Source: JAYFNU01 sp034933305
GTDB taxonomy: Bacteria; Bacillota; Clostridia; Oscillospirales; Ruminococcaceae
Length of the DNA: 64,000 nucleotides
Direction: 5' to 3'
Assembly: GCA_034933305.1 (NCBI GenBank)
Contig: JAYFNU010000008.1
Coordinates: 62,001-126,000, forward strand
Below are positions 44,356 to 52,539 of this stretch, piece by piece; within the stretch, counting starts at the first letter, position 1, and each line of letters begins with the position of its first letter. Under the pieces are notes generated by a model, which was not told the DNA's origin, ran no database searches, and was given only the letters and a program-made list of their open reading frames with translations. The position numbers were made by a program, and so were the translations under genes.

Positions 44356-45546
44356 TTATTTTAAAAGTGATGCGGACTGTTTTTTCGCGTCGGCGAGAGA
44401 GACGATCTTCGAGCCCCAGATCTGGCGGAAGTTCTCCTCGCGGCGCCACGGCTTGTTGTCGAAGTCGAACGCGGGCACTTCGCTGCACCCGCTGATGTGC
44501 ATCGCGAGCAGCTCGAGCGGAATGGCGTAGACGAGCGGCGAGAGATCCTCGCGGATGTTCTCCATGCCGCACACGGGGATGAAGATGTCCGCGCACCGCG
44601 CGAGCTCCTCGTCGCCCTGTTCGCCGATGACGATCTTCTTGCCGTCCATGACGGTGACCGCCTGCAGGATCTCCATCGCGCGCCCGCGCGCTTCGCCGCG
44701 CGGCGCGATGACGACCGTGTGGGTGCCCGGGCGGGTCGTGAAGTACTGGGTGTGGGCCCATTCCTCGATGCCCTGCGGGATGGAGTCGAAGCCGGCCGCC
44801 TCGAGGAACTTCATCGCGCCGAACTGCGCGGTGCCCCAGTTGGGGCCGCTGCCGAGCAGGTGGAACATGCGGATCTTCTGCGGGGTGTCCTCCACGTAGT
44901 AGGCCCGGATATAGCGCTCGATCATGTTGTTGGACTGCTCGACCGTCGCGCGCATGACGCCGCCGAGCTTCGAGATGTAGTCGAACAGCGCCTTCACGTC
45001 GGCGTCGGACATGGTGCCCATGCTGCGGCCGAGCGCGGCCGCGATGCACACGAGCGCGAGCAGCGACGCGCAGTAGGACTTGGTACCGGGTGCAAAGCCG
45101 AAATTTTCAGGGATCTCAAGGACGACCTTTTCGTTTGCCGCCTGCGCTAACTTACTGTCCGGATTGCTCGTCACGGCGATGGAGAGAGCGCCCTTCTCCC
45201 GCGCGCGCATCGCGCATTCCACCGTGCGCGAGACGCGCCCGGAGGAGGAGATGCAGATGACGAGGGAACTGTCGTCGACCTCGTAATCGCAGACGTAGCG
45301 GGAAAATTCGATCGCCTGGTAGACTTCGGTGTGGATCTTCACCGTGCGCACGAACAGGTCGCGCAGGCACAGGCCCGCGCAGAAGGAATCCCCGCAGCCG
45401 GTGATATAGACTTTTTTGATCTTTTTGGAAAAATCGTGCCGCGCGATGATCGCCTCGCACTGGGCGACCACGCCGGCGGAGCAATCGTCGAACAGTCTCG
45501 CCTGCTCGGCGACCTCCCGCGCCATGCGCTCCATGGAATCTGTCAT
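44356..45546 (-). CDS. SIS-domain sugar isomerase/deglycase-like protein
   Basis: 396 residues with two SIS halves: KVYITGCGDSFCAG and LVICISSSGRVSRTVECAMRAREKGA in the first, MFHLLGSGPNWGTAQFGAMKFLEA in the second. This matches the double-SIS plan of AgaS/GlmS C-domains and fructosamine-6-phosphate deglycases such as FrlB. With a PfkB kinase next door, a phosphosugar-amine substrate is plausible. ATG 45546 follows AAAGGAGAAA. It is related to the second SIS gene at 52540-53778. Confidence 0.85.
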   Translation of the reverse strand: MTDSMERMAREVAEQARLFDDCSAGVVAQCEAIIARHDFSKKIKKVYITGCGDSFCAGLCLRDLFVRTVKIHTEVYQAIEFSRYVCDYEVDDSSLVICISSSGRVSRTVECAMRAREKGALSIAVTSNPDSKLAQAANEKVVLEIPENFGFAPGTKSYCASLLALVCIAAALGRSMGTMSDADVKALFDYISKLGGVMRATVEQSNNMIERYIRAYYVEDTPQKIRMFHLLGSGPNWGTAQFGAMKFLEAAGFDSIPQGIEEWAHTQYFTTRPGTHTVVIAPRGEARGRAMEILQAVTVMDGKKIVIGEQGDEELARCADIFIPVCGMENIREDLSPLVYAIPLELLAMHISGCSEVPAFDFDNKPWRREENFRQIWGSKIVSLADAKKQSASLLK

Positions 45547-45572
45547 GCTTTTCTCCTTTGTTTGCGATAATT

Positions 45573-46550
45573 TCAGCGCAGCCGGCACTTTTCGAGATCG
45601 AGGCCTGCCTTGAACTCGTCATAGCGCGCCGTCGCCTGTTCCTTCGTGACCTCGAACGTCTTCATGCAGCCGTAATGGTCGATGCAGAAGGACGCCGAGA
45701 CCGAGCCGCAGATCGCGCCCTCCAGCGGGTCCTCGTTCTGCAGATAGCCGCTGATGAAGCCGCCGCAGAAGGTGTCGCCGCAGCCGGTCACGTCGACGAC
45801 TTTCGATTTCGCGTACGCCGGCACGTGCCACGCGCGGTCGGTGGTCCTGTCGTAGACAAGCGAGCCGCGGCCGCCGAGCTTCACAAGGCACACGCGCACG
45901 CCGTAGTCGGTGATTTTCTTCAGGTAGGGGATGTAGTTTTCGACCTTTTCCTGCGCCGGAATGGAGAAAAAGCGGATCAGCTCGTCCTCGCTCGGCAGCC
46001 AGACCGTGATCTTTTTGAACAGGTCGATCCAGATGGGGCGGTTGTCCTCGTACATGGAATCAAAGTGCGGATCGACCGCGATGATCGTCCCGTCGTCGGG
46101 CAGGCCCTGCAGGAAACCCGCGCCCCACGGAAAGGGCAGCGCCGCGACGCTGATCGCGCGGGTCGCGCCCCGGTAGCGGTCGGGGAAGTCCGCGGCGCTG
46201 TGCGGCTCCATCTCGGGGTTCTTCCCGCTCCAGCGCTGGTTGATGAAGTAGCGGTTGCCCGCCCGGTCGAAGATGGCGAAGATATGGATGTTCGCCATGT
46301 CGGGGACGTCGGTCACGCCCGAGAGATCGACGGTCCCTTTCGTCGCCTTCCGCAGCGTGTCCATGTCGAAGTCGTTGCCCTTGCGCGTCACGAAGCCGAT
46401 GCTGTCGCGCTGCCACATATACGCGCCGGAAAGCTGGTAGATCCCGTCGCCGCCGGGCGAATCCATCAGCACGGGCCGGTCCATGCGCACGATGTCGTCG
46501 ATGGTGATCTGTCCGCAGATGATCACCGAAAAGTCTTTCTTTTCCATCAT
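45573..46550 (-). CDS. PfkB family carbohydrate/nucleoside kinase
   Basis: 325 residues. The ribokinase-fold signatures are GGDGIYQLSGAYMWQRD near the N-terminus and VVDVTGCGDTFCGGFISGYL with the catalytic aspartate. It should phosphorylate the imported sugar, nucleoside or fructosamine. ATG 46550 was chosen for AGGA at 9 nt; an upstream ATG (46568) lacks a ribosome site. Confidence 0.88.
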   Translation of the reverse strand: MMEKKDFSVIICGQITIDDIVRMDRPVLMDSPGGDGIYQLSGAYMWQRDSIGFVTRKGNDFDMDTLRKATKGTVDLSGVTDVPDMANIHIFAIFDRAGNRYFINQRWSGKNPEMEPHSAADFPDRYRGATRAISVAALPFPWGAGFLQGLPDDGTIIAVDPHFDSMYEDNRPIWIDLFKKITVWLPSEDELIRFFSIPAQEKVENYIPYLKKITDYGVRVCLVKLGGRGSLVYDRTTDRAWHVPAYAKSKVVDVTGCGDTFCGGFISGYLQNEDPLEGAICGSVSASFCIDHYGCMKTFEVTKEQATARYDEFKAGLDLEKCRLR

Positions 46551-46596
46551 CTTTCTTTTTCCTGCCATATAACAGAATTCTCTTCTAGAATAACCT

Positions 46597-46658
46597 GCAC
46601 AGCGCGCCGCCGCAAGCTCCGCGCAAAATTTTGCGGAAGCCCGCGGGGTGCGCTGTGC
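46597..46658 (-). other. Large intercistronic stem-loop between permease and kinase genes
   Basis: GCACAGCGC (46597-46605) pairs perfectly with GCGCTGTGC (46650-46658). Within the loop CCGCAA and TTGCGG can pair again. No T-run follows. It may stabilise the transporter mRNA or reduce expression of the kinase and later genes. Confidence 0.55.
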
Positions 46659-46670
46659 GGATTAAAGCTG

Positions 46671-47630
46671 TTAACGCATGCCCTTTTCGAAAGGCTTGCC
46701 CTCGGCCTTCGGCGCGTTGGAATTGTTCCTGTTGAGCGCCATGACGAGGATGGTGACGACATAGGGGATCATCTTGAAATAGTTCTGCGAGACGCCGGAG
46801 GTCTGCAGGAAGGAGATGCTCGAATAGCTCGAGGCGAACGTCGACGTGACGCCGAACAGCAGCGACGCAAAGAAGATCTTGAACGGCGTCCACTGGCCGA
46901 ACATCATGCAGGCCATCGCGAGGAAGCCGTAGCCGCTGACGGTGCAGTTGAACTGCGTGCTGTTGGGCAGGATGTAGACGAGGCCGCCGAAGCCGGACAG
47001 CGCGCCGGAGATCGCGACGCCGTAATAGCGCATCTTCGCGACGTTGATGCCGACGGAGTCGGGCGCCTGCGGATACTCGCCGCACGCGCGCAGGCGAAGG
47101 CCGAAGCGCGTCTTGAACAGCACGAAGTTGGCCGCGAACAGGATGACGATCGCGATGTACGTCGTGATGTAGCAGTTGGTGAACAGGATGTCGCCGATGA
47201 TCGGGATCTTCCCGAGCAGCGGGAAGGACGTGATGCGGAAGGTGTTGTCGAAGAGGATCATCTGGCTGCCGAAGATCAGGCGGTCGACGAAGACGGCGAG
47301 CGCCGGCGTGAAGATGTTCAGGGCGGCGCCGGAGATGATCTGGTTCGCCTGCAGGTTGATCGCGGAGTAGGCGTGCAGCAGGGAGATCGCCGTGCCGGAC
47401 ACCATCGCGATCACGATCGCGACGAGCAGCTGCAGCTGTCCGCTCCAGCCCCAGTAGGTGGACGACAGATTGATGAAAAGATAGCTGCACATGGCGCCGA
47501 ACACCATCATGCCCTCAAGGCCGATGTTCGAGATGCCGCTGCGCGCGGAGAACGTGCCGCCGATCGCGACGACCATCAGCGGGACCGAAAAGTTCAGCGT
47601 CTGCCGGAGAATGAAAAGGATTGTTGACAT
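46671..47630 (-). CDS. BMP-type ABC transporter permease 2
   Basis: 319 residues, highly hydrophobic, of the BPD_transp_2 family (NupQ-like). FSARSGISNIGLEGMMVFGA and FGLRLRACGEYPQAPDSVGIN are conserved permease features. ATG 47630 overlaps the TAA of permease 1 (TAATG), so translation is coupled. Confidence 0.92.
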   Translation of the reverse strand: MSTILFILRQTLNFSVPLMVVAIGGTFSARSGISNIGLEGMMVFGAMCSYLFINLSSTYWGWSGQLQLLVAIVIAMVSGTAISLLHAYSAINLQANQIISGAALNIFTPALAVFVDRLIFGSQMILFDNTFRITSFPLLGKIPIIGDILFTNCYITTYIAIVILFAANFVLFKTRFGLRLRACGEYPQAPDSVGINVAKMRYYGVAISGALSGFGGLVYILPNSTQFNCTVSGYGFLAMACMMFGQWTPFKIFFASLLFGVTSTFASSYSSISFLQTSGVSQNYFKMIPYVVTILVMALNRNNSNAPKAEGKPFEKGMR

Positions 47631-48730
47631 TAATTCTCGCCTCCCTCGTTGGCTTCCATGCTCTTTTCGGCTTTGGCAAGAACGGCTTTTGCGATCTTGC
47701 CGCGCAGCAGGAACGCGAAAGCGCTGACGTACAGGATGATGCCGGTGATCATGTTGACGGTCTCCACGGGGAAGCCCTGGCCCTGCATGATCGAACCGCC
47801 GACGGTCAGCCACGCGATGAACAGCGCCGAGAAGATGACGGCGATGGGGTTATTGCTGCCGAGCAGCGAAACGGGGATGGCGTAGTTCGTCTCGGTGATG
47901 AACGCCTCCGCCACCTTGAAATACTTCGAGCTCGAGGACAGCATGTGCATGCCGCCGCCCATGCCCGCGATAAAGCCGGCGATGAGCATCATGAAGATGA
48001 CGTTGCGCGTCTGGTTGATGCCGGCGTACTGGCTGGCATAGCGGTTGAAGCCCGTCGCGCGCAGCTCGAATCCGAACGTGGTCTTGTAGAGCACGAAATA
48101 GACGATGATCGCCATGAGGATCGCGACGATGATGCTGAAGCTGGCGGACGAGCCCTTGAAGACGACGTCCAGCCCGGCCTTGGGCATCAGGGACGTCTTC
48201 TGGGGATAGCCGCTGCCGACGAGCGACTTGTCATAATAGAGCTGCTTGATGATCTGGTTGCACAGATACATCGCGATGTAGTTCATCATGATGCAGGTGA
48301 TGACCTCGTTGACGTTCAGCTTCGCCTTGAGGAAGCCCGGAACGAAAGCCCAGATCATGCCGCAGATGCCGCAGCACAGCAGCACCAGCACCCAGTTCCA
48401 GCCGAGCAGCCCGCCGATGAGCACGCCCATGCAGGAGCCGATCGTGTACTGGCCGCCGACGCCGATGTTGAAGACGCCCGTCTGGAAGGAAAACGCCACG
48501 GACAATCCGAGCATCAGGTAGGGCGCCGTGTAATACAGCACGTTGCCGACGCCGCGCAGGCCGTCCGCAAGGCCGCCCTTGAGCATGATGACAAAGCCGG
48601 GCACGGCGCCCGTCGGGTTGAAGGCAAACATGAGCACGAACCCGACCAGCAGGCCGATGGCGATGGCGATGAGGGAGCCGAGGGTCCCGATGACCGTCTT
48701 TTTGCCTAAGAACTTGTTCATTTTATTCAT
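47630..48730 (-). CDS. BMP-type ABC transporter permease 1
   Basis: 366 residues of the BPD_transp_2 family (NupP-like) with FSFQTGVFNIGVGGQYTIGS and FGFELRATGFNRYASQYAGIN. It pairs with permease 2 to form the channel. ATG 48730 overlaps the ATPase stop by 8 nt and has GAGGGATGAG upstream. Confidence 0.92.
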   Translation of the reverse strand: MNKMNKFLGKKTVIGTLGSLIAIAIGLLVGFVLMFAFNPTGAVPGFVIMLKGGLADGLRGVGNVLYYTAPYLMLGLSVAFSFQTGVFNIGVGGQYTIGSCMGVLIGGLLGWNWVLVLLCCGICGMIWAFVPGFLKAKLNVNEVITCIMMNYIAMYLCNQIIKQLYYDKSLVGSGYPQKTSLMPKAGLDVVFKGSSASFSIIVAILMAIIVYFVLYKTTFGFELRATGFNRYASQYAGINQTRNVIFMMLIAGFIAGMGGGMHMLSSSSKYFKVAEAFITETNYAIPVSLLGSNNPIAVIFSALFIAWLTVGGSIMQGQGFPVETVNMITGIILYVSAFAFLLRGKIAKAVLAKAEKSMEANEGGEN

Positions 48731-50249
48731 TGATCTCATCCCTCTTTGCACCCGACATGTACAAGCCGAGCTCATTGAACGTGACGTCCTTCGGGCGCAC
48801 GTCGCAGACGAGCTCGCCGCCGCACATGACGAGGATGCGGTCGCTGACGTCCATGACTTCGTCGAGCTCCAGGGAGACGAGGACGACAGCCTTGCCGCTG
48901 TCGCGCTCCTTGATGAGCTGCTTGTGGATATATTCGATGGCGCCGACGTCGAGGCCGCGCGTGGGCTGCACCGCGATGAGAACGTCGTGGGCGCGGTCCA
49001 TCTCGCGCGCGATGATCGCCTTCTGCTGGTTGCCGCCCGACATGGCGCGCGTGCTGTTGTATTCGCCCTGGCCGCAGCGGATGTCGTATTGCTTGATCAG
49101 GCGGTTGGCGTTGTCGCTGATGCTCTTCTGGCGCAGGAAGCCGCAGGTGTTGAACTGCTTCTCAAAATAATTCTGCAGGATCAGGTTGTCGCGCAGCGGG
49201 AAATCCAGCACGAGGCCGTAGCGATGGCGGTCCTCCGGGATATGGGCGAGGCCGTGGGTGTTGCGGTAGCGGATGGTCCTGTTCTGGACCTCCTGTCCGT
49301 CGAGGATGATCGTGCCCGTCGAGGGCATGATGCCCGCGAGGGCGAGCACCAGCTCCGTCTGCCCGTTGTTGTCGATGCCGGCGATGCAGGTGATCTCTCC
49401 CTTTCTCGCCTTGAAGGAGACGTTGTGGACCTTGTCCTTCTTGTGATAGGGCAGGCGCACGCTGAGATCCCGCACCTCGAGCGCGATATCGCCGGGGTGC
49501 TCCTCCCCTTTTTCCACCTGGAGCATGACGGGGCGTCCGACCATCATCTCGGAGAGGTCTTCCATCGACACGTCGGCCGCGTTGACGGTCCCGATCGATT
49601 TTCCCCGGCGGAGCACCGTGCAGCGGTCGGCGACCTGCTTGATCTCGGCCAGCTTGTGGGAGATGAACAGGATCGACTTTCCCTCCGCCGCAAGCCCCTT
49701 GATGATCTGGATGAGCTCCTCGATCTCCTGCGGCGTGAGGACGGCTGTAGGTTCGTCAAATATCAGAATATCGCTGTCGCGATAGAGCATTTTCAGTATT
49801 TCAACGCGCTGCTGCATACCCACCGATATATCAGCGACCTTCGCGTCCGGGTCGATCATGAGGCCGTAGCGTTCGCTGAGCTCCATGACCTTTTTGCGCG
49901 CATCGTCCATCTGCAGCACGCCGTGCTTGGTGGACTCGGTGCCCAGGACGATGTTTTCAAGCGTCGTAAAGACATCCACAAGTTTGAAGTGCTGGTGCAC
50001 CATTCCGATCCCCAGACGCGTGGCATCGTTCGGGTTGTGGATCGTCTCTTCTTTCCCGCGAATCAGGATCTGGCCTTTTTCCGGCTCATACAGTCCAAAA
50101 AGGACACTCATCAGCGTTGACTTCCCGGCTCCGTTTTCGCCGAGCAGGGCATGGATCTCGCCCTTTTTCACCTGCAGAGATATGTCGTCGTTGGCAATGA
50201 TTCCGGGGAAGACTTTTGTTATGTTTCTCATTTCCAGAACATAATCCAA
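48723..50249 (-). CDS. BMP-type ABC transporter ATPase (double ABC domain)
   Basis: 508 residues, two ABC domains as in RbsA/NupO. First: Walker A LLGENGAGKST, signature ISVGMQQRVEILK, Walker B ILIFDEPTAVL. Second: degenerate Walker A CIAGIDNNGQTELV and signature MSGGNQQKAIIARE. The likely start is TTG 50249 behind GGGAGGAATGGAT; ATG 50213 would cut into the domain. It powers uptake with the two permeases. Confidence 0.92.
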   Translation of the reverse strand: MDYVLEMRNITKVFPGIIANDDISLQVKKGEIHALLGENGAGKSTLMSVLFGLYEPEKGQILIRGKEETIHNPNDATRLGIGMVHQHFKLVDVFTTLENIVLGTESTKHGVLQMDDARKKVMELSERYGLMIDPDAKVADISVGMQQRVEILKMLYRDSDILIFDEPTAVLTPQEIEELIQIIKGLAAEGKSILFISHKLAEIKQVADRCTVLRRGKSIGTVNAADVSMEDLSEMMVGRPVMLQVEKGEEHPGDIALEVRDLSVRLPYHKKDKVHNVSFKARKGEITCIAGIDNNGQTELVLALAGIMPSTGTIILDGQEVQNRTIRYRNTHGLAHIPEDRHRYGLVLDFPLRDNLILQNYFEKQFNTCGFLRQKSISDNANRLIKQYDIRCGQGEYNSTRAMSGGNQQKAIIAREMDRAHDVLIAVQPTRGLDVGAIEYIHKQLIKERDSGKAVVLVSLELDEVMDVSDRILVMCGGELVCDVRPKDVTFNELGLYMSGAKRDEINE

Positions 50250-50305
50250 AATCCATTCCTCCCTCATAAAACAAGTTGAACAAATTTCTTTTTCGCTTTT
50301 TAAGC

Positions 50306-50356
50306 ACAGGCCGGCAAGAGGCAAGCTCATTTGAGCAAGCTCCCTTGCCGGCCTGT
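50306..50356 (-). other. Strong stem-loop between the BMP lipoprotein and ATPase genes
   Basis: ACAGGCCGGCAAG (50306-50318) and CTTGCCGGCCTGT (50344-50356) pair perfectly; the loop contains a second small stem. The minus strand has no T-run after it. Such elements after binding-protein genes usually protect the upstream message and so raise its level relative to the downstream genes. Confidence 0.7.
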
Positions 50357-50391
50357 TTCATTGCTGTGTTTTCCTGACCGACCGGGTAAGA

Positions 50392-51510
50392 TTACTCGAT
50401 ATCGGTGAGGTTGACATGCGGCCAGCGAGACGCAAGGTCAGCAGCCGTCGCCGCATCGGTGTCAACCGGGATGCTGGAAGCGAGGCCGTTCTCATCCTTG
50501 GCGAGGCGCGAATAAAGCGCATCGTAGTCGGCCTGCGTGAAGTTCTTCCACTTGGAGGTGGCCATCGGCAGCGCGACGCCTTCCTGCGCCGCGGTCAGAC
50601 GAGCCTGGACGCCGCCCTCACGGGTGCCGTCGACCCACGCCTGGATCTCGTTGATGGTGACGCGCTTGAGGTCCTTCATCGCGGAGGAGATGACTCTGTC
50701 GGACTCGCCGGACTGGTCGCTGTCGACGCCGATGACGGTGCCGTCTGTCGTGGCCTCAGCAGCCGCGAAAGCGGAGGCACCGGCCGGGCCGGCCGCCACG
50801 AAGATGGTCTGGATGCCCGCCTCATACCAGGACGCGCACAGCGTCTGGTTGGCAGCGGTCGCTTCGAAGTTGCCAAAATAGGTGTACCAGACATCGACCT
50901 TGTCGATACCGAGGTCTTCGCAGGCCTGGTTGATGCCCTCGACGAAGCCGTAGCCGAAGCGGACAACCGCCGGAACCGGCATGCCGCCGATGTAACCGAT
51001 CTTGGTGTAGCCGTCCTTGACAGCCGCATAGCCCGCGATGTAAGCGCACTGCTCTTCCGCGAAGGTGATGACCTTCATGTTGGAGTTGATGACGACGTTG
51101 CCGCTCTCGTCCGTCGGCGGGGTGTCATACATCAGGAACGTGACATCGGGATAGTTGTTCTCCATCGAAACGGCGGAGAGCTTGAACTGGTCGGAGTTGA
51201 TGATGATGAACTCCGCGCCGGCCGCGACGGCGACGTCGCACTGCGCGAGCTGCGCCTCAACGGTGTCCTCGGTGGGCTGATAGTAGTTGTACGTCAGGTT
51301 GTTCTTGGCGCAAACTTCCTGAATGCCCGCCCAGCAGGCAGAGTTGAACGCGCGGTCATCGAGTGTGCCGGCCGCAGAGATCAGCAGAACGACCTTCGCG
51401 CCGTCTTCCTTGGTATCCGTGGTGGTGGTGTCTGTTTCGGTCTTGCTGCCGCATCCGACAAGCGTCAGGATCATGACGGCCAGCAGGAGGAATGCTAGAA
51501 ACTTTTTCAT
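50392..51510 (-). CDS. BMP family ABC transporter substrate-binding lipoprotein
   Basis: 372 residues. MKKFLAFLLLAVMILTLVGC is a lipoprotein signal with the lipid cysteine at 20, followed by a threonine-rich linker. The BMP/PnrA fold shows VVLLISAAGTLDDRAFNSACWAGI, KVITFAEEQCAYIAGYAAV, KIGYIGGMPVPAVVRFGYGF and TVIGVDSDQSGES. Known members bind purine nucleosides, but others bind different solutes. GGAGAAA precedes ATG 51510. Confidence 0.92.
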   Translation of the reverse strand: MKKFLAFLLLAVMILTLVGCGSKTETDTTTTDTKEDGAKVVLLISAAGTLDDRAFNSACWAGIQEVCAKNNLTYNYYQPTEDTVEAQLAQCDVAVAAGAEFIIINSDQFKLSAVSMENNYPDVTFLMYDTPPTDESGNVVINSNMKVITFAEEQCAYIAGYAAVKDGYTKIGYIGGMPVPAVVRFGYGFVEGINQACEDLGIDKVDVWYTYFGNFEATAANQTLCASWYEAGIQTIFVAAGPAGASAFAAAEATTDGTVIGVDSDQSGESDRVISSAMKDLKRVTINEIQAWVDGTREGGVQARLTAAQEGVALPMATSKWKNFTQADYDALYSRLAKDENGLASSIPVDTDAATAADLASRWPHVNLTDIE

Positions 51511-51585
51511 CCTTTTTCTCCTTTGTGAATTATTTATTTCCGGCCCCAATCCGAAATCCTTCATGCAGGCCGGAGAATAACTGGA

Positions 51586-52302
51586 TCAATAGTTGCAGGT
51601 GCACGAAAAGCGCATCGTGTCCCCGCGGTAGATGGAGCGGTTGAAGCAGAAGGCCTCCCCCGCGCCGTAATACGCCTTCGTCGTCTGCAAAAACGCCGGT
51701 GCGCCGGTCTCCTGGCAGAGCATCCGGGCCTCGTTGTTGCCGAGGTAGGTGATCTCGAACCACATATCCTCCTTGCACGGGAAGATATTGAGCTTCTCCC
51801 GGATCAGCCCGAACAGCGAAACGTTGTTCAGCTCGGACGTCAGCAGAAAACCGAAAACATCGGGATTAAAGTAGGTCTCGTTGATCAGCTGCGGAACGGT
51901 GTCCGCATAGCGCAGGCGATAGACGCAGATCGCGCGGTTGTTGGGCAGCCGCAGGAAATCGCTGATGTCCTGGGTCACTTCCGTGAGCGATACCGACAGC
52001 ACCTTGCTGTAGGATATCTTGCGGTTGGAGTTGAAGATCGCCGAGACGCTCGGATCGCCGCCCGTCACCATGAGCCGCTGCGTGATCTTGCTGGCCGCGA
52101 CGTAGCTTCCCTTGCCCTTGTACCGGTGGATCAGCCCCCGGTTGCGCAGCTCGTTGAGCACGCGCGTCGCCGTGTTGCGGCTGATAAAGAATTCCCGCAT
52201 CAGCTCGTACTCGCTGGGCACCCTTGAGCCGACGGCGTATTCGCCGTTCAGAATGCGCTGAGTCAGAACCTGCTCTACTTCGCTGTGAATGTAATTTGAC
52301 AT
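51586..52302 (-). CDS. GntR-family transcriptional regulator with UTRA domain
   Basis: 238 residues: winged helix (VGSRVPSEYELMREFFISRNTATRVLNELRNRGLIHRYKGKGSYV) and a C-terminal UTRA ligand-binding domain (LINETYFNPDVFG, MWFEITYLGNNEARMLC, FCFNRSIYRGDTMRF). HutC/FrlR-like members sense phosphorylated sugars or amino-acid derivatives. ATG 52302 was preferred to a TTG at 52329, which would fall on the transcription start. It precedes the BMP transporter and probably controls it. Confidence 0.88.
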   Translation of the reverse strand: MSNYIHSEVEQVLTQRILNGEYAVGSRVPSEYELMREFFISRNTATRVLNELRNRGLIHRYKGKGSYVAASKITQRLMVTGGDPSVSAIFNSNRKISYSKVLSVSLTEVTQDISDFLRLPNNRAICVYRLRYADTVPQLINETYFNPDVFGFLLTSELNNVSLFGLIREKLNIFPCKEDMWFEITYLGNNEARMLCQETGAPAFLQTTKAYYGAGEAFCFNRSIYRGDTMRFSCTCNY

Positions 52303-52340
52303 TTTCAAGTACCAATGGGTATGCCCCAATTCCTATCCCA

Positions 52341-52369
52341 AGTATAATTTCTCCTGTTTTTTATTACAA
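52341..52369 (-). promoter_or_regulatory. Promoter of the GntR-transporter operon
   Basis: On the minus strand TTGTAA (52364-52369), a 17-nt spacer and TATACT (52341-52346), about 40 nt before the GntR start. Confidence 0.65.
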
Positions 52370-52415
52370 TTGACAAAACAGAAAATCTGTATTTGTGCGA
52401 TTTGTTCAAATGCTC

Positions 52416-52465
52416 AACTTGCACCTCCTGATGGTGCAAGTTTGTTCTACTTGATGGGGCAAGTT
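52416..52465 (+). promoter_or_regulatory. Operator-like GGTGCAAGTT repeats upstream of the GntR promoter
   Basis: AACTTGCACC (52416-52425) and GGTGCAAGTT (52433-52442) form a perfect 10-bp inverted repeat with a 7-nt spacer. A third half-site GGGGCAAGTT follows at 52456-52465 in direct orientation. GGTGCAA recurs at 53883-53889 upstream of the second SIS gene. It looks like a binding-site array for the GntR protein. Confidence 0.5.
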
Positions 52466-52486
52466 GCGCGAATTGCCCGAAAGAAA

Positions 52487-52512
52487 GGCGGGGCGCTTTA
52501 CCGCGCCCCGCC
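52487..52512 (-). terminator. Terminator of the upstream SIS gene
   Basis: GGCGGGGCGC and GCGCCCCGCC pair perfectly (10 bp) around TTTACC; TTTCTTTC follows on the minus strand. It begins about 27 nt after the SIS stop. Confidence 0.8.
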
Positions 52513-52539
52513 CGCGTCGGATCTGAACGGAAATCCGCT

